The notes beneath the pieces are model-generated. The model was given only the letters and a program-made list of their open reading frames with translations, was not told the origin of the DNA and searched no databases. The position numbers and the translations under genes were made by a program. A DNA stretch of 64,000 nt from NCBI RefSeq assembly GCF_016086655.4, contig NC_052136.2:13206001-13270000 (forward strand), given 5' to 3'. This document shows positions 37,940 through 50,200 of the stretch, piece by piece (the stretch's first letter is position 1; each line of letters begins with the position of its first letter). Source of the DNA: Lepeophtheirus salmonis. Lineage: Eukaryota; Arthropoda; Copepoda; Siphonostomatoida; Caligidae.

Positions 37940-38239
37940 ATGTGCATGCTTATGCTGTTACTATGGAGTTGCACAGCTGAAATTAAATGTGGGTTGAACC
38001 ACTTAATTGAGATCTCTGTTTATTATTGTAATGATTTGTATATGGAATTGGGAGAGAAAACATGTTCAAAGGAACTACAGTTGAACCCCTGCAACTTTTA
38101 CGCTAATTTATTTTGGGAAGGAACGTCCCAAAAAGAGATGAAGTATATGAGTTCTAATTCAAATCCCTCATCGCAAATTAAGTTTTTTTTAACTCTATCG
38201 TTGTATTTTTTATACGATGCAAATATTGCAAAAGCTTAG
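37940..38239 (+). CDS. Hypothetical short Cys-containing protein, doubtful
   Basis: A 99-codon frame with a true ATG begins MCMLMLLLWSCTAEIKCGLN, which resembles a short secretion signal, and continues with five further Cys up to about residue 50 before a low-complexity Asn/Ser and hydrophobic tail. I do not recognise the family. No promoter, splice site or neighbour supports it, and the C-terminal part is AT-driven, so it may be chance. If it is real, the first 55 residues or so are the likely coding part. Confidence 0.15.
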   Translation: MCMLMLLLWSCTAEIKCGLNHLIEISVYYCNDLYMELGEKTCSKELQLNPCNFYANLFWEGTSQKEMKYMSSNSNPSSQIKFFLTLSLYFLYDANIAKA

Positions 38240-39139
38240 AGCAGTACAGTTTTATAATGGTTTAAAATCTGTCAAAAAAGCAACACCAACAACATTGTAA
38301 ATAAGATTTTTCTTTTTTTTAATGTTCCTATAATTGGTCAGATGAAGTTTCCCTGATTAAGGATAAGTAAACATTATAGCATTTAATTACTTTCATATGA
38401 TCTAGGAATCTTCTTTGAAGTCCATATACATATATAATGTATATTTTCTTCTCTAAGAACGACCAGGGTCCAAGCCTACGAAATTGAGTTCATAAGAATC
38501 CTTTACAATTTTTGTCAGAAATCTTTATGACGTTTCATTATGATTTGTTTTTATTCATAAAAGACACGTTTTTAACCATTGAAATGTAGAAATTTTAATT
38601 TTTGAAATATATTTTAATTATTGTATTTTATTAAATATTACGCATCTTCACAACAGTTGTCGTTTACACAAAATATATATTACCAATTTGAGAATAAAAT
38701 TTTAGCTTGTATCATGGGCATGAACGCCACCTAGCGGTAGGTGAAAGAAGTAGAAATTGCCTTTCTTTACAAATGCAAGTGAGATTCCGGAGTTGTTTTT
38801 TTTCAACTCAGAGGCAAAGTATGGCATCGAACCCCAATTATGTCTAGTACTGATGCAGTTCTGGGGTTATCCTGTACCCTAATTTTTCAGTGAATCTTCA
38901 TGCCAGAGCTGTTCTGCTCCTCCCTTTAACATGATAGATGTTATATATATATATACATTGTACAATCATAGCAGTCACACTCATAAATAGAAGATTTCAT
39001 TTCCGCCAATTCTGCGTCTCCTCCCTAATTTATAGATCCAATATATATACAAATAAGATTCCAATGCATATTATAGCTTATTCATGTAGTAGGTATCTAC
39101 AAACATATGGAGACGTTTAAAGATGAAAGAGTAGATATT
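38240..39139. other. Spacer, no gene
   Basis: The segment at 38,412-38,495 recurs at 26,480-26,600. A CGCCACCTAGCGGTAGG motif lies at 38,730-38,746. No gene seen. Confidence 0.4.
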
Positions 39140-39670
39140 AGTGTTGAGGCTAGGTTCGGTTGTAAGTAGTTTTGTATGTGTCCTTATTTAGGAATGAAGA
39201 TTTCAGTCTCATCCGTTAAGTCTTAGTCCTGAAATAAAACAGTTCAGTCCTAACACTCATATGTCATATGACGTTAAATGTATTGCCGACTTTCATAATT
39301 TTGAAACTCAATGACGTCATCAATAGCTTATCTATAAAATCGGTCCAGAGTAAATTTTAAGTGACTCCGATCCATACTGAATGTATTTTGATACCGATGT
39401 AGACCGAATTTTTCTTTGAGAATTATCCAGACCGAAATTTTTTAAATGACCAATCTAGTTGGGTCTGACAATAATCATAATTGTCTCAGACTGGTTTAGG
39501 TTTTTTAGATAGAAACCCAACGCTAGTAGGTATGTTGGATAGATGTAAAAATGATTGTTGAGACTCGGTCCAAGACCGATTTTTTTCAAGTTTGGCATTA
39601 AGGAATTTTTCTAGACAGATCTGGACCGGTATTTTGGTCCAACCTCCGTTTTGAAAACAGTAATTCATTA
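39140..39670. repeat. Family B repeat copy with TGACGTCA
   Basis: Homologous to 26,736-27,305 over the stretch AATCGGTCCAGA, then GTAGACCGAATTTT, CCAGACCGAAATTTT, GTCTCAGACTGGTTTAGG and GAAACCCAACGCTAG. It carries AATGACGTCATCA at about 39,311. No coding content. Confidence 0.6.
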
Positions 39671-40994
39671 TGACGCCACTGGGGTATGAAGTTGGGAATA
39701 TATTTTAATTGAGATATTGAATGTACATTCATAAAAGTCCCCAAACACCTCTAGAAATGACGTAAAAAGATGATAATAAGTCCGGGAGAAAAGTCAAAAT
39801 ATAACATTTAAACTACTTTTTATGCTATTAATTCTAAAATTTCATATCCTAGTAACGTCATTATATAGTTACAAGGCTGTAAATGACTCTTTTCTTTGCT
39901 ACTGCGCCAAAGACCATATTATATTTATCTTGATTTTGAAACTGTGGAGTGAAATAGAAATCCTACACTAAAATTTCCTTTTTTCAAGGGTAAAAACTTA
40001 AAGTTTTTTTTCTTTTAACTAAAAGAAATGCTATTTTTTTTTCTTTTTTTAATTGAGACAGGATCGACTAATTTTTATTTTTTGTGTAGATCGAATTTTA
40101 TTTCGAAACCAGACGGAAATTGTACCGAATAAGTTCGATCCAACAAAAATTATAACAGTCATAGAAGGAACCCCATTACTAATACTTTGTATGTTTACGT
40201 ATATTATAGTGCTCCTATGCATGTATATATATATATACAAGATACACATCACTACCTAATACCAGACAATTCTTCCTCTTTTTTTTAAAGCAAGAAAAGA
40301 ACAACGAAAAATTGCAGGAATTTTTTTCTCGGAAAGAATTACAAATAATTTCCTTCTCATCTTAATTAACTTTTAAAGCCATGAGATAAATAATATACCT
40401 ATTTCTAAAATATTAATATGCTATTACATATATAAGTATATATAGGTATGCCCTTGTTGTATCATGGATTCATTCGCATCATCCTCATTCCTTGACCCTT
40501 GATCCCTTCCCTTTGATATACCTAATCCCATTTAGATGCAGAATCATTTATATTGTAATACCTAATATGTTTAGTATTTAGTAGTGACCCCTCTTAATCG
40601 AATGACAAGTTCGGCAAATATGCCTCAAGGATTAATGCTTACTCGTCTATAAGAATTGCTTCTTTTTAGTTTGTAGTTAAATAAGAAATTACCCATAAAA
40701 AGTCAAATTCTTTTTAAAAACTGGAAAGGAAGGGGGTGAAAATTAAAGTATTTGTAGTATGTTAGTTTTTTCGTTTACCTTTAAAAAATAATACAAAATG
40801 CCTTCCTATATATCTGAGATTGCAAGAATCTTGGTGATTGTATGTTTTTCAGACTATCTAGTACCTAATAATAGCAGTGTTTGTTGTGTAAAGTGCAGGA
40901 GATTACATTTTTCTAGGGTGGGGGAATAATTTTACCATCATTTTGTACATATAAAATACATTTTTGGACGACCTGTATTATAAACAGTGGAGAA
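39671..40994. other. AT-rich spacer with a short family B piece
   Basis: Bases 40,050-40,165 (GACAGGATCGACTAATTTTT, then TAGATCGAATTTTATTTC, then TTCGATCCAACAAAAATTA) are a diverged family B fragment, read through by open frames on both strands. No gene supported. Confidence 0.35.
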
Positions 40995-41215
40995 AATGAG
41001 TATTGGATACCTTGCCGATTTTGTGAGTTTGCCCACTAATGAAGATTTTTTATTGGATTAAGTATAAAGACTGGCTAGACCACTCAATGACCTTAGCGTA
41101 CTTCTTCTTGAGCCACTCTTGTGTTAGCATGACCGTATGTTCTTGGCCTTTGTTGTGCTGGAAGATCCATTGGCCTTGCACATTCTTCCATGCATTAGTC
41201 ACTTTACAAATAAGA
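40995..41215 (-). mobile_element. Tc1-like transposase fragment
   Basis: The minus-strand reading is NAWKNVQGQWIFQHNKGQEH, then TVMLTQEWLKKKYAKVIEWS and SQSLYL, followed by a stop. This aligns with the W.FQQDNDPKHTA..TQEWLK...V..WPSQSPDLNP tract of Tc1. The catalytic Asp of QQDN is replaced (QHNK) and the SPDLNPIE motif is broken, so the fragment is dead. It is the same subfamily as 12,800-13,120. Confidence 0.75.
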
Positions 41216-42030
41216 CTAATAAACTTATCTCAGTTTACACTGGACTCACAGATATTTGCCATTGAATGGGAATACATTAATACAGGTGTAATAAAAATGT
41301 TTTAGAAAGCGGGAATGGCTTGTTCTAGTTGGTAATCTGAACAGGATTTTATATTTTCTAAAGCTATGGTCATTACTATTTAATTCTTCAAGACAGAACA
41401 TCAAAGTAGTAACTAATGGGGCACTCATGAAAAGAATAAAGGTTTCCTGGGGATTTATATTTGTAAGTCCTTGGTGGACTTGCAGTAGAATGAGGATTGA
41501 CATCTGAATCATTTCAGCCTATATGTCCTTGCTATATACAGAGTGGGATTTGTGTTTTTTATTTCTCCTCACAACTACTCGCAGCTGATGTAATAAAACA
41601 CCATGACTCCCAAACTCTTCAAATTGTTAGAGTGGCACGCTCATTGTCTTTTTCTATTATTTCTACATACGGGCGGGACATATACTATGCATAAAGGTGG
41701 GATGTGTGTAAAGAAAAAACTAAGTATCGCTATTTTTTCTTCTTTTTTGGTTATTATTTAATCAGTCGTGGGGTTGTTCAAATATAACCCCCCCCCCCTG
41801 GGGAGGCTACAGCAAGGTGGATAGGACAAGGCATTTTAAATACAAATTCTTGTCTATTTTTAGTGTAAATTGATCTTTAAAAATATTATAAAATAAATAG
41901 TTATATGTTTTCACATATAACTATGATATTAATGCTATTTTAAATGTAGAAGGCTCTCTTCTCTATAGCAGTAATGAATTTTCTCTTCCCAAAATCATAT
42001 TACAGATAGCTGATATAACAATAGTCTTAA
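41216..42030. other. Spacer, no gene
   Basis: An 11-C tract at 41,788-41,798 is the only distinct feature. Open frames at 41,246-41,512 (minus) and 41,497-41,694 (plus) have no recognisable domain. Confidence 0.35.
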
Positions 42031-42170
42031 TTGAGTAATTCTCCTTCCGCCTTCTCCTCGCGCTCTTACACAAATCCCATCTCTAATTATGCACCACAGT
42101 ACATTGATGATACCACGAGTTTTTCTTGTAGACGTATAACCCCGAGAAATCCCGGAAAACGAGATACTGT
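42031..42170 (+). other. Possible 5' non-coding exon of the tetraspanin gene
   Basis: This stretch is clearly less AT-rich than its surroundings and ends near a good donor (ATACT|GTGAGA at about 42,169). The next strong acceptor on the same strand (CATTCCCTCTAG, ending 43,907) lies 75 nt before the tetraspanin ATG. This would make an untranslated first exon and an intron of about 1.7 kb. It is inferred from base composition and splice motifs only. Confidence 0.2.
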
Positions 42171-42319
42171 GAGAAAAAAAAAAACTCTACTGACGCCGAT
42201 ATCCAAGATATGTCTGTATGTACAAATAAATATCAACTCTACTTACTACAGTATATATATAAAACTCATTTTCTGCTCAAGAAACACACTCACGTATGAA
42301 GAAGAAGAGTGAAAATCAA

Positions 42320-42356
42320 AATGAGGGAGGAAGGAAAGAAGGAAGGAAGGAATAAG
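42320..42356. repeat. GGAA-rich microsatellite
   Basis: Repeated GAAGGAAGGAA units with interruptions. No neighbouring signal. Confidence 0.6.
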
Positions 42357-42752
42357 GAACGCCGTCGTCCGAGGGAGCACTGTGCAGGAATATTTATTTA
42401 TAATACAAAAAAATAACATTACTGATCTTGCTATGGAATAGAATAGAGTTCAATTTTCCTGAGGCACACTGTGAATTAGTATAGTATTAACAAATAGTTA
42501 GTATGTTCTTCTAGGTGTAGTAAAATTACAAAATAATAAATATGTACAATGTATCAGTGATGTAAATTGATCCAAAGGAGAGGAGAAGGATTACGTAGAG
42601 TATATGTGTACGTCATTCATTGACCCAATAAGTAATAACTAAGGGTTGTTTTTGAGAGAAGATACACTTCATATCATATAATACATAATAGGTAAGAAAA
42701 TTCAATAAAAATATTATTTTGTCAAAGGATATCGTTTTGTATGAAGATAGGG

Positions 42753-43420
42753 TAGGGCGAATGTATTTCAACTTTTTTTTTTCGAATTTCGATTAAGGCT
42801 GATTTGGAAAAAGTTTCATATGGTAAGAAAATAATCTATGCAAAACTTGACCGTGCTACGATATCATCTTTAGGTCAAATTTGAATGGAAAAAAAAATAT
42901 TTGTCAATATATTCGTAGATTCCAAATAAACTTTGCTCTACTCTGAATAAAACAACTTTGATAGGCCTTTTCCTAATCTGTAAATAATATTTCAAAAGTT
43001 TTTTTTCTATGTTCACCTTGTGGAGCAAAAAGTGAGACTAACGAAAGGAAATATTCAACATATATGAGTATTTGTATCTTTTCTTTTTGAAAATTAAAAA
43101 GAATAAAATAAGTGCAATACGCGAATGATCCAAAATTCCTTACGTTATTCTCTCTTTTTTCTTTATATGATCACTTAACAAAAAAAACTACCTTAATATT
43201 TTTTATAGGTTAAAAAAAGGTCTATCATAATGATTTTATACAAAATAAAGAGAAAAGCTGGACTTTAATCCTTATGGACTAAATAAGAAATTTTTGCCGT
43301 TTTTGAAAACTTTGACGAGGGTTTGCGACCTCAAAATGTTGCTTATATTGCATTGATTATTTTTCAAGACAACTTTTCTGCACTATCCATAATCGAAATT
43401 CGAATAATTTAGCGCCCTAA
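42753..43420. mobile_element. TAGGGCG-ended MITE, about 670 bp
   Basis: The left end TAGGGCGAATGTATTTCAAC, then TTCGAATTTCGATTAAGGC, pairs with the right end, whose reverse complement reads TTAGGGCGCTAAATTATTCG followed by AATTTCGATTATGG. The inner half contains GGTTAAAAAAAGGTCTATCA (about 43,207), which recurs at 57,021-57,040 in the second copy. No coding region. Superfamily not determined. Confidence 0.65.
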
Positions 43421-43907
43421 CCCCCCTACTGTAGAATGAGGGATTTTTGATTCCTTCATTCCCCCCCATTATTATAAGAGGTAAAACATCTACATTTCAC
43501 ATAGAGCAACGAAATTATGTGCTGTAACATAATAGGAAGCTTGAGGAGGGAATACATAATTAGGTTCTAACTACTAATAGTATCAGAGTAGATATTATTT
43601 GTTTCCTCGCTTTTCACTCATATATATAATCACTTTTTGCAGAGTTTTACATTGCAATAGATCAGTGTTCTTTATAGGTAATACCTACACAGTATTATAA
43701 GCTATAAATAATGGACTCCACCATTTACTATCCCTTAAAGGACCTTGCTGTTAATACGGATGAGTCTTGGGTAATCGTTTTATGTACATTCATAATATAT
43801 GACGTAACAATAGAGTGTCCTTTTTTGTGTGTGTATAAAAACTGTTAAATCATTTGTCGACTTTTATTATTTTCAATTACATTATCTCTCCTTATCATTC
43901 CCTCTAG
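43421..43907. other. Upstream region of tetraspanin coding exon 1
   Basis: AT-rich. It ends in a pyrimidine-rich acceptor (TTATCTCTCCTTATCATTCC, then CTCTAG ending at 43,907). No TATA box in a convincing position was found here, which fits an upstream first exon. Confidence 0.3.
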
Positions 43908-43982
43908 ATAAATTCCGAAAAGGGCCTTCAAAGATTCAGAGAGGAGCAAAGACAGCGAGGCTGTTGCTATCAAATAAAGAAA

Positions 43983-44246
43983 ATGACGCTTCGAGGATGT
44001 TTCGGATGTTTAAAATTTCTTGTCTTTGTGGCCAATTTCTTATTTTGGTGCTTAGGACTAGGAGTAATGGCCGTGAGCCTTTGGCTTCTCTTTGATGCGA
44101 AGCTTTATTTACAGAGTTTGGGGTCCCATCGAGTGGACTACTTTATTGGAACGTATATCATACTCGGAGTAGGGGCTGTGATTACCCTTGTTGGGTTTCT
44201 GGGATGTTGTGGAGCATGGAAAGAGTCGCCTTGGATGCTTGGGACG
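43983..44246 (+). CDS. Tetraspanin coding exon 1 (TM1, small loop, TM2)
   Basis: The ATG at 43,983 is the first in a frame that immediately gives the conserved tetraspanin start; 43,908-43,982 is likely 5' UTR after a splice acceptor. The exon ends ...WMLGT|GTAAGA in phase 0. Paired Cys near the cytosolic faces are likely palmitoylation sites by family analogy. Confidence 0.9.
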
Positions 44247-47200
44247 GTAAGATTAAATGTGTTTTGTTATATTCTATTGTTGTTTTTTTTTGTATCTGGA
44301 GCATAAACAAAAAATCAACTGGGAATGATTTTCTCAAAATTATGTCTGAACACATTTGTATTCTATCAATTTCTATCAGGAAATTATTCTATTTAATCTT
44401 TTTAACTTAAAAATCATCGTCACAAGAAATTGATAGAATAAAATTGAAAAGAGTCACATCTGGGCCTTCATAAATTAAATAAAAGGTCTAAACCAGAGAT
44501 TCACAAACGGAATTCTTCACATATTCGCCCAAAATTATGTACCTCCCCCCCCAAAAAAAAAGGGTTTAGAGGCTCCAAAGTGATGAAATAGTTGGGAATC
44601 ACTGCTCCAAACTATATTCGACATTCTAAAGTAATTCAACGTATCCCAAGAATTTGAATATAATGTTATAATTGACTGTAATATACCAATGAAATATTGG
44701 CCTGTATACATTATATCGTGGGCATGGAGCAAAATCCTTTTCTTGAGGATTGTTCAATATTGTTTGATATTTTTTGACGATTACTTACTTAAAAATATTT
44801 ACTATTAATTATTAATTCAATTAATAAGATTAAATTATTAGTTTGAAAAATTTAGAATTGAGAAAAGTTAATTAATTTTTAAAATAATTGTTCTTATTAT
44901 TGGTAAAGAAGACATCATGAGGTGTACAAATTGTAACTTGTACAATCTGATTGTACAAATTGGAGTAATATACATATATACAATCAGATTTTTATAGTTG
45001 TAACAAGCATATGTGCCAAATTTCAGGCCATTATAGACTAATTTACCCTGCTGCATCGTAATGTACTTTTTACTAACTATATATTGTACATTTTATGGCT
45101 TAATAAGAAAATATAACTTTAATTTTTTTCCCAAAAAATTTAATTTTTTTAATAGCTGTGAATTTTTGAAATATTTTTCGAAAAAATTTAATATTTGAAA
45201 TATTTTTGCGGACGCCTTGTTTATATTCACGCAAGAAATAGGTGGAAAAATTTAATATATTAAATATTTCTAATGAATAAAAACAATTCTACCAAATAAG
45301 ATCAAATTTTTTATATGTAGATAGTGAAATCTTTGACTTAAATAAATCTTAATTTTAATCTTCAATTAAAAATACTCTATGCCAAACCTATCTGAAGAAC
45401 TTTAAATTGGATTGATGCATTAAATGTGTACGTAGAGCAATGCCTGAAGAGTGCAACATTGTGCAAAACTGTCATTGTTTCCCCATTTAGGCCCAGTACA
45501 AATTTATAAGTTTGTAAGGGGCAGTTGTATAGCCATGACGTCACATATTGATGTCATCTTAACTGCTAGTGTTGAATTTTAGGATTGAAATCTGTTATGA
45601 TTATTGTTAGATAAAAAAACGGGCAAATTAGGTATAGATCAGTTCGAAAGATAAATTTAGTCTGGATCGGTCTAATTTAAAGTTTTATAGATGAATTGTT
45701 GAGCACGTCAAGTATGTTTCTAAATTTCTAAAAAAAAAAAAAAAAAAATGAAAATCGGTACAATGACGTCAGAATTTGAGGTTTACGTATACATCTCGTA
45801 TAACTGAGATAGGGAGAAAAGGGGTCCAAGGTCTGAGACTGCGGTCCCGATCCAAATATCCCTCAAGAAACATTCACTTCAAACCGAATAAATAAAAATC
45901 TATCACAGACCAAAACTTTTGTTTTTATTGTTTTTCTTAAGGACATTGGCCTCTCTTGTTACGGTCACACTACATGGGGATAATATTAGAAAATTGACTC
46001 TTTACATATCGGAGGAACTTTTGAGTTCTCTTTTATTAAATACAGGTACCTTCTTGAGTTTAGTCATGTTCTAGTTTTTGAGCATATCCAAACTTTATGT
46101 AATAAGTTTTTTTTTTAAATAGAACAATTACTCTTCTTTTAATACGAAAGAAACGTCTGTAGTTTTTTATTGTCCTTTTGATGGATAATACAGGGTGGTG
46201 TGCCAATATAACTTCCTTTTTCTAAAAGGCAATAAAACAAGTTTGATAAATTAGTTAAGTTTCATTTTTGTTTTATAATAATAGTAGTCATTTAAAGTTT
46301 TGTTTCATACAGTTTTAAAAATCATATCAGACGGGTCTTTTATTCTCCATACACTGAATAAAGCGAATTTCGGTATTTTAATAATCGGTGATTCTAATAT
46401 TTTTTGTCTCTCTTTAAATAAAAAATGTAAAATTTAATTAAGAACATGTCTTATTTCATAGTTGTTGATAATTAGTTGATGAAGTAATTAGTTATTGGAG
46501 ATTAATTTTTTTTTACCCTATTAGTATTTCTAAAATAAATCCAGTTCTAATCACTGAATGTGGACAAATCGCACTAATTTAAAAAAAAATCATAGCACCA
46601 GACCACGCATTATAAAAGTAGGTTACGTTGTTGCGGGGTAACGGGGATATGGATAAATAAATTTTTATATTTTCTTCAAAAAAACTCTGTATTTGAGATT
46701 TAATTCAATTTCTCAATTATTTTTTCAAATAAAAATTAATTTTCTGGGAATAGTTTACTTCAAGAATTATAATATTTGAATTTTTTTTTTTTTGTGAATA
46801 GCTGTTGATTTTAGAACTTTTTTCGGAAAAATTTAATTTTTTGAGAATAGCTATGGATTTTTGAAATTTTTTTCTATAGAACTAAAAATTTGATTTTTTT
46901 TTTCAAAAAATTAGAAATGAAAAATTTTGTTCAAAAATAAAATAATTCTTATAAACAGCTAAGGATTTAGAATTTTTTTGGACAAAATTTACTATTTGAA
47001 CTTTTTGTGTTTTATAAATTTAATTTTGGAGTCCTTATTTAGGACTGAATACTGGAGTCTTGTCTAGTACTGAATATCAGTGCTAAAACTTATAAAATTC
47101 GGTCCTTGATCACGTCACTCAACTTTTTTTTTTCTTTATTAAATCAGTTTCTAGAACTGACAGTCTGATAGACCGGTCCTATAAGTAGTAACTGGACTGG

Positions 47201-50200
47201 ACTTTACCGAATAAATAAGAACTGACACAAGACTATTGCATTTATGGATATGTTTGTTAATTGAAACTCTGCACGTTCGTTTCCACTCTAATTCATCATT
47301 AAAATTACACTCGTAGTTATAAATAATGCACATGTAATCACGTAATTTGTCTTCCTCTCCCCCTTCTGCACACACGTGCATTTGTATTCCTATATACTCA
47401 TTAATTAGGTATGTGCCTCCTCCCTCCCTACATATGAATGTATCTAAATATATAATATGTAAATTAATCTGATGCTTACAACATGCTTTAAAAATCTAAT
47501 CCTTTTCGTGACTTTAATTTTGTTAATGAGTTAAAAAAGATTCGAGATTGCTTGGGTATTTTGTATGTTATTTTGTGTAGCACAAGTACAAACCAATTTG
47601 ATTATATGTATTGGAAATGTGTAGTTATTATGTAATTTTTTTTGGGGAGTTGGAATGATTATTATGTAAGACTTAGACTCATTTATTTTAAGAATAAATG
47701 ATATTTAAACACTCTTTGATTTATTTATAAAAATACACTATCTGACACATCAGTATTGACTATGATTGTTATTTTAGAATAGTTATTGTTTGAAAATTGT
47801 TATGCATACTATGAAAAAGAGTAATTTTTTATTTGTAAAATATCAACATTTGTTGATTTGTATTTGTGGTCCATCAAGACGAAAGCAATTGTTTCTTAAG
47901 AATGAATCGGGAATACGTTGATATTAATTAACTCATCATCTTTTATCCTTTAAAAGTGTGGCAAATTGCACTGAAATTCCCAAAAATTAAAGGAAGAATG
48001 ATATTCTAGATTTGAAAGGCCATATTGGAATCTAAATAAAACAAAGACTTTAATCTAATGCTAATATTTTTGGTTATCGTAGTTCATCACACAAACCTAA
48101 ATATAATGATTGGTCAGAATAATAAATTTATAGATTGTTGGGTCGGTTATGTACAAATCATTAATGAATAGCGTTCAAAATTATTGAACGGGAGCGTGCT
48201 TATCATTTTAGAAGAGTGATACAATTTTCGCTGATTTATATATATGTTTTATTACTTTTTCTATTTCGACTTCCTATGAGAAAACATCAAAAAAATTGAG
48301 AGATAAATAATAATTTTACGGATTGCAAAAATAAACGGTTAAAGTTATATCTCAAGATACGGTAGAATCTTTTTTTCCATGCTGTATCTGTGATTATTTG
48401 CAGTTTTTGGTTGACGAGTTTGCTTCTCATGTAGCTAGCCACTTTAAGAAGACTCCGATATCGGTTCCCCCATAGACCTTCCTGTGTGGAGATACTGTTG
48501 GAAGATAAATCTTTATTATTTTTAAACGAATTTTTTCGACCGAAATACCATTTTTACATACTTTTATGTAGTAAATTGAAATAAGATCACAAAATCTCAC
48601 GCAAGAATAATTTCAAAAACTTTAAAAACCTTCATACAAGCCAATTATCGGGCATAGCTAATTTTAGTTATTGTACGAAACCTCGTAAGTGCATGTTCCC
48701 CTGGTCAGTGGTTCCTCGTCCAAGGTACTATGAATAACTTATAAAAGCTACAACTTGCATAGATCATATACATTTATAAAGGAAAAAAGGATTTTTTTAC
48801 AAGATTGCTTTTGATATTTAACCTACCACATATTTTGTTAATATTGCAGGAAAGGTTGCGTGATTGCAAAATTATTCGCATTATTTTAATTTATATAATA
48901 CATTTTTATTCTAGTTTTTCGTGTTCCTCGTCTTTATTTTGGTTGCTGAGTTTGGAGCTTGCATTTTGGTCTACTTTAAGGAAGCTCCGTACCAAGGGGT
49001 AATAGAAAATAGCGTCAAAGCGACAGTGATGAAAAAATATCACCAGAACTCTACTGCAACGACTCAAACCTTTGATTTGATTCAACAAGGGGTAAGCTCA
49101 AATATTCTCTTTTATTAATTATTATTGTGATCATGGTAACAAAAATATACGGATATAAATATGATTACAATGTACGGAGAGATTTAGCTCTTTCTACTTT
49201 CTTCCCTGTTTCTTCACCACCTCCATAATTTCCCATAAAAATGATATCATGGGTTTGGTCGTCTATAATGGCGAACATGAATCCGTGATTCATGTTAAAA
49301 ATCCTTTTTCTTCTCTTGGAGTAATTCCTAAACAAAATATGGAAAAAGATTTAATTGCAATTATTATTTTGGAGAAATTAGATTTTTAATTTAAATAGTT
49401 TCAGGAAATCGAATAAAAATACCTCTAATATCTTTTCCCTCAGTCATTGTACCTGAAAACACTAGCTTTCATTTTCGAGGCTCCAACTGCTCTTGAACCC
49501 TTTTCGTCCACTTCGATCTCAACTTTCTGGCTTAAATCAGTAACGTATAGATTATCTCCATTTGATGGACTTAGTATTCCTTTTAAATCCGCAAGACTGG
49601 ACGAAAAAATCTGATTCACACCTAACTTTTCCAGTATGGTCTTCATATCGAATGTAGAATTACATTTAAACTTTGGAAGATGAACCTCCACGAACACAGC
49701 CTTGGATTCATTTAATGTCTCAAATATTTCATTTAATATGAGTAAAGAGAGCTCTTTCATGAGATCAGGGAGACCAAATATTCGATCAGGCAAAACAAAC
49801 ACCATGGATAAATTTCCTTGCTTAAATCCCATTTTTAATGCCTAAATAAATAAATTGATCAGCTCATTGTGATGGTAGTTAAATTAGAGAGTACTACAGA
49901 TATGATTTAATGCACTTTTATTATTAGAATATTTTTCGAATCATCTGGTCCCACGTAGACCCTCCAGTATTTTTTAAGCTTCAGTCAAGCTTTAATTTAT
50001 TTCGATAAGAACATAATTTTTTACTCAATGAGACTAAAATTTAAGTTGATTGTTACGTATAAAGTATATGTCCTGTATTTTAAATTTTACCAGTAATATA
50101 TTTTTTTAAATGTATTAATCAAATCTTAATTAATTTTGTGAAACATCTAATGATACGAACCGTATTCAAAAACTAAACAATAAATCCATATGTATAGTTA

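Larger units (their letters stand above)
44247..48914 (+). other. Tetraspanin intron 1, filled with dispersed repeats
   Basis: GTAAGA donor and TTCTAG acceptor, 4668 bp. It contains family A pieces (45,105-45,220; 46,640-47,020) and family B copies (45,560-45,905; 47,030-47,215). No nested gene was found. A short acceptor-preceded open stretch near 48,402-48,460 has no partner exon. Confidence 0.7.

Noticed and set aside
42301..42331. End of the 93-codon frame at 42,031 as coding
   Set aside because: The frame starts at a non-ATG codon and breaks into simple sequence; a non-coding exon is the most that can be proposed.
48402..48460. Acceptor-preceded open stretch (FLVDEFASHVASHF) in tetraspanin intron 1
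   Set aside because: No donor in a fitting phase, and the known exons 1 and 2 already join perfectly without it.
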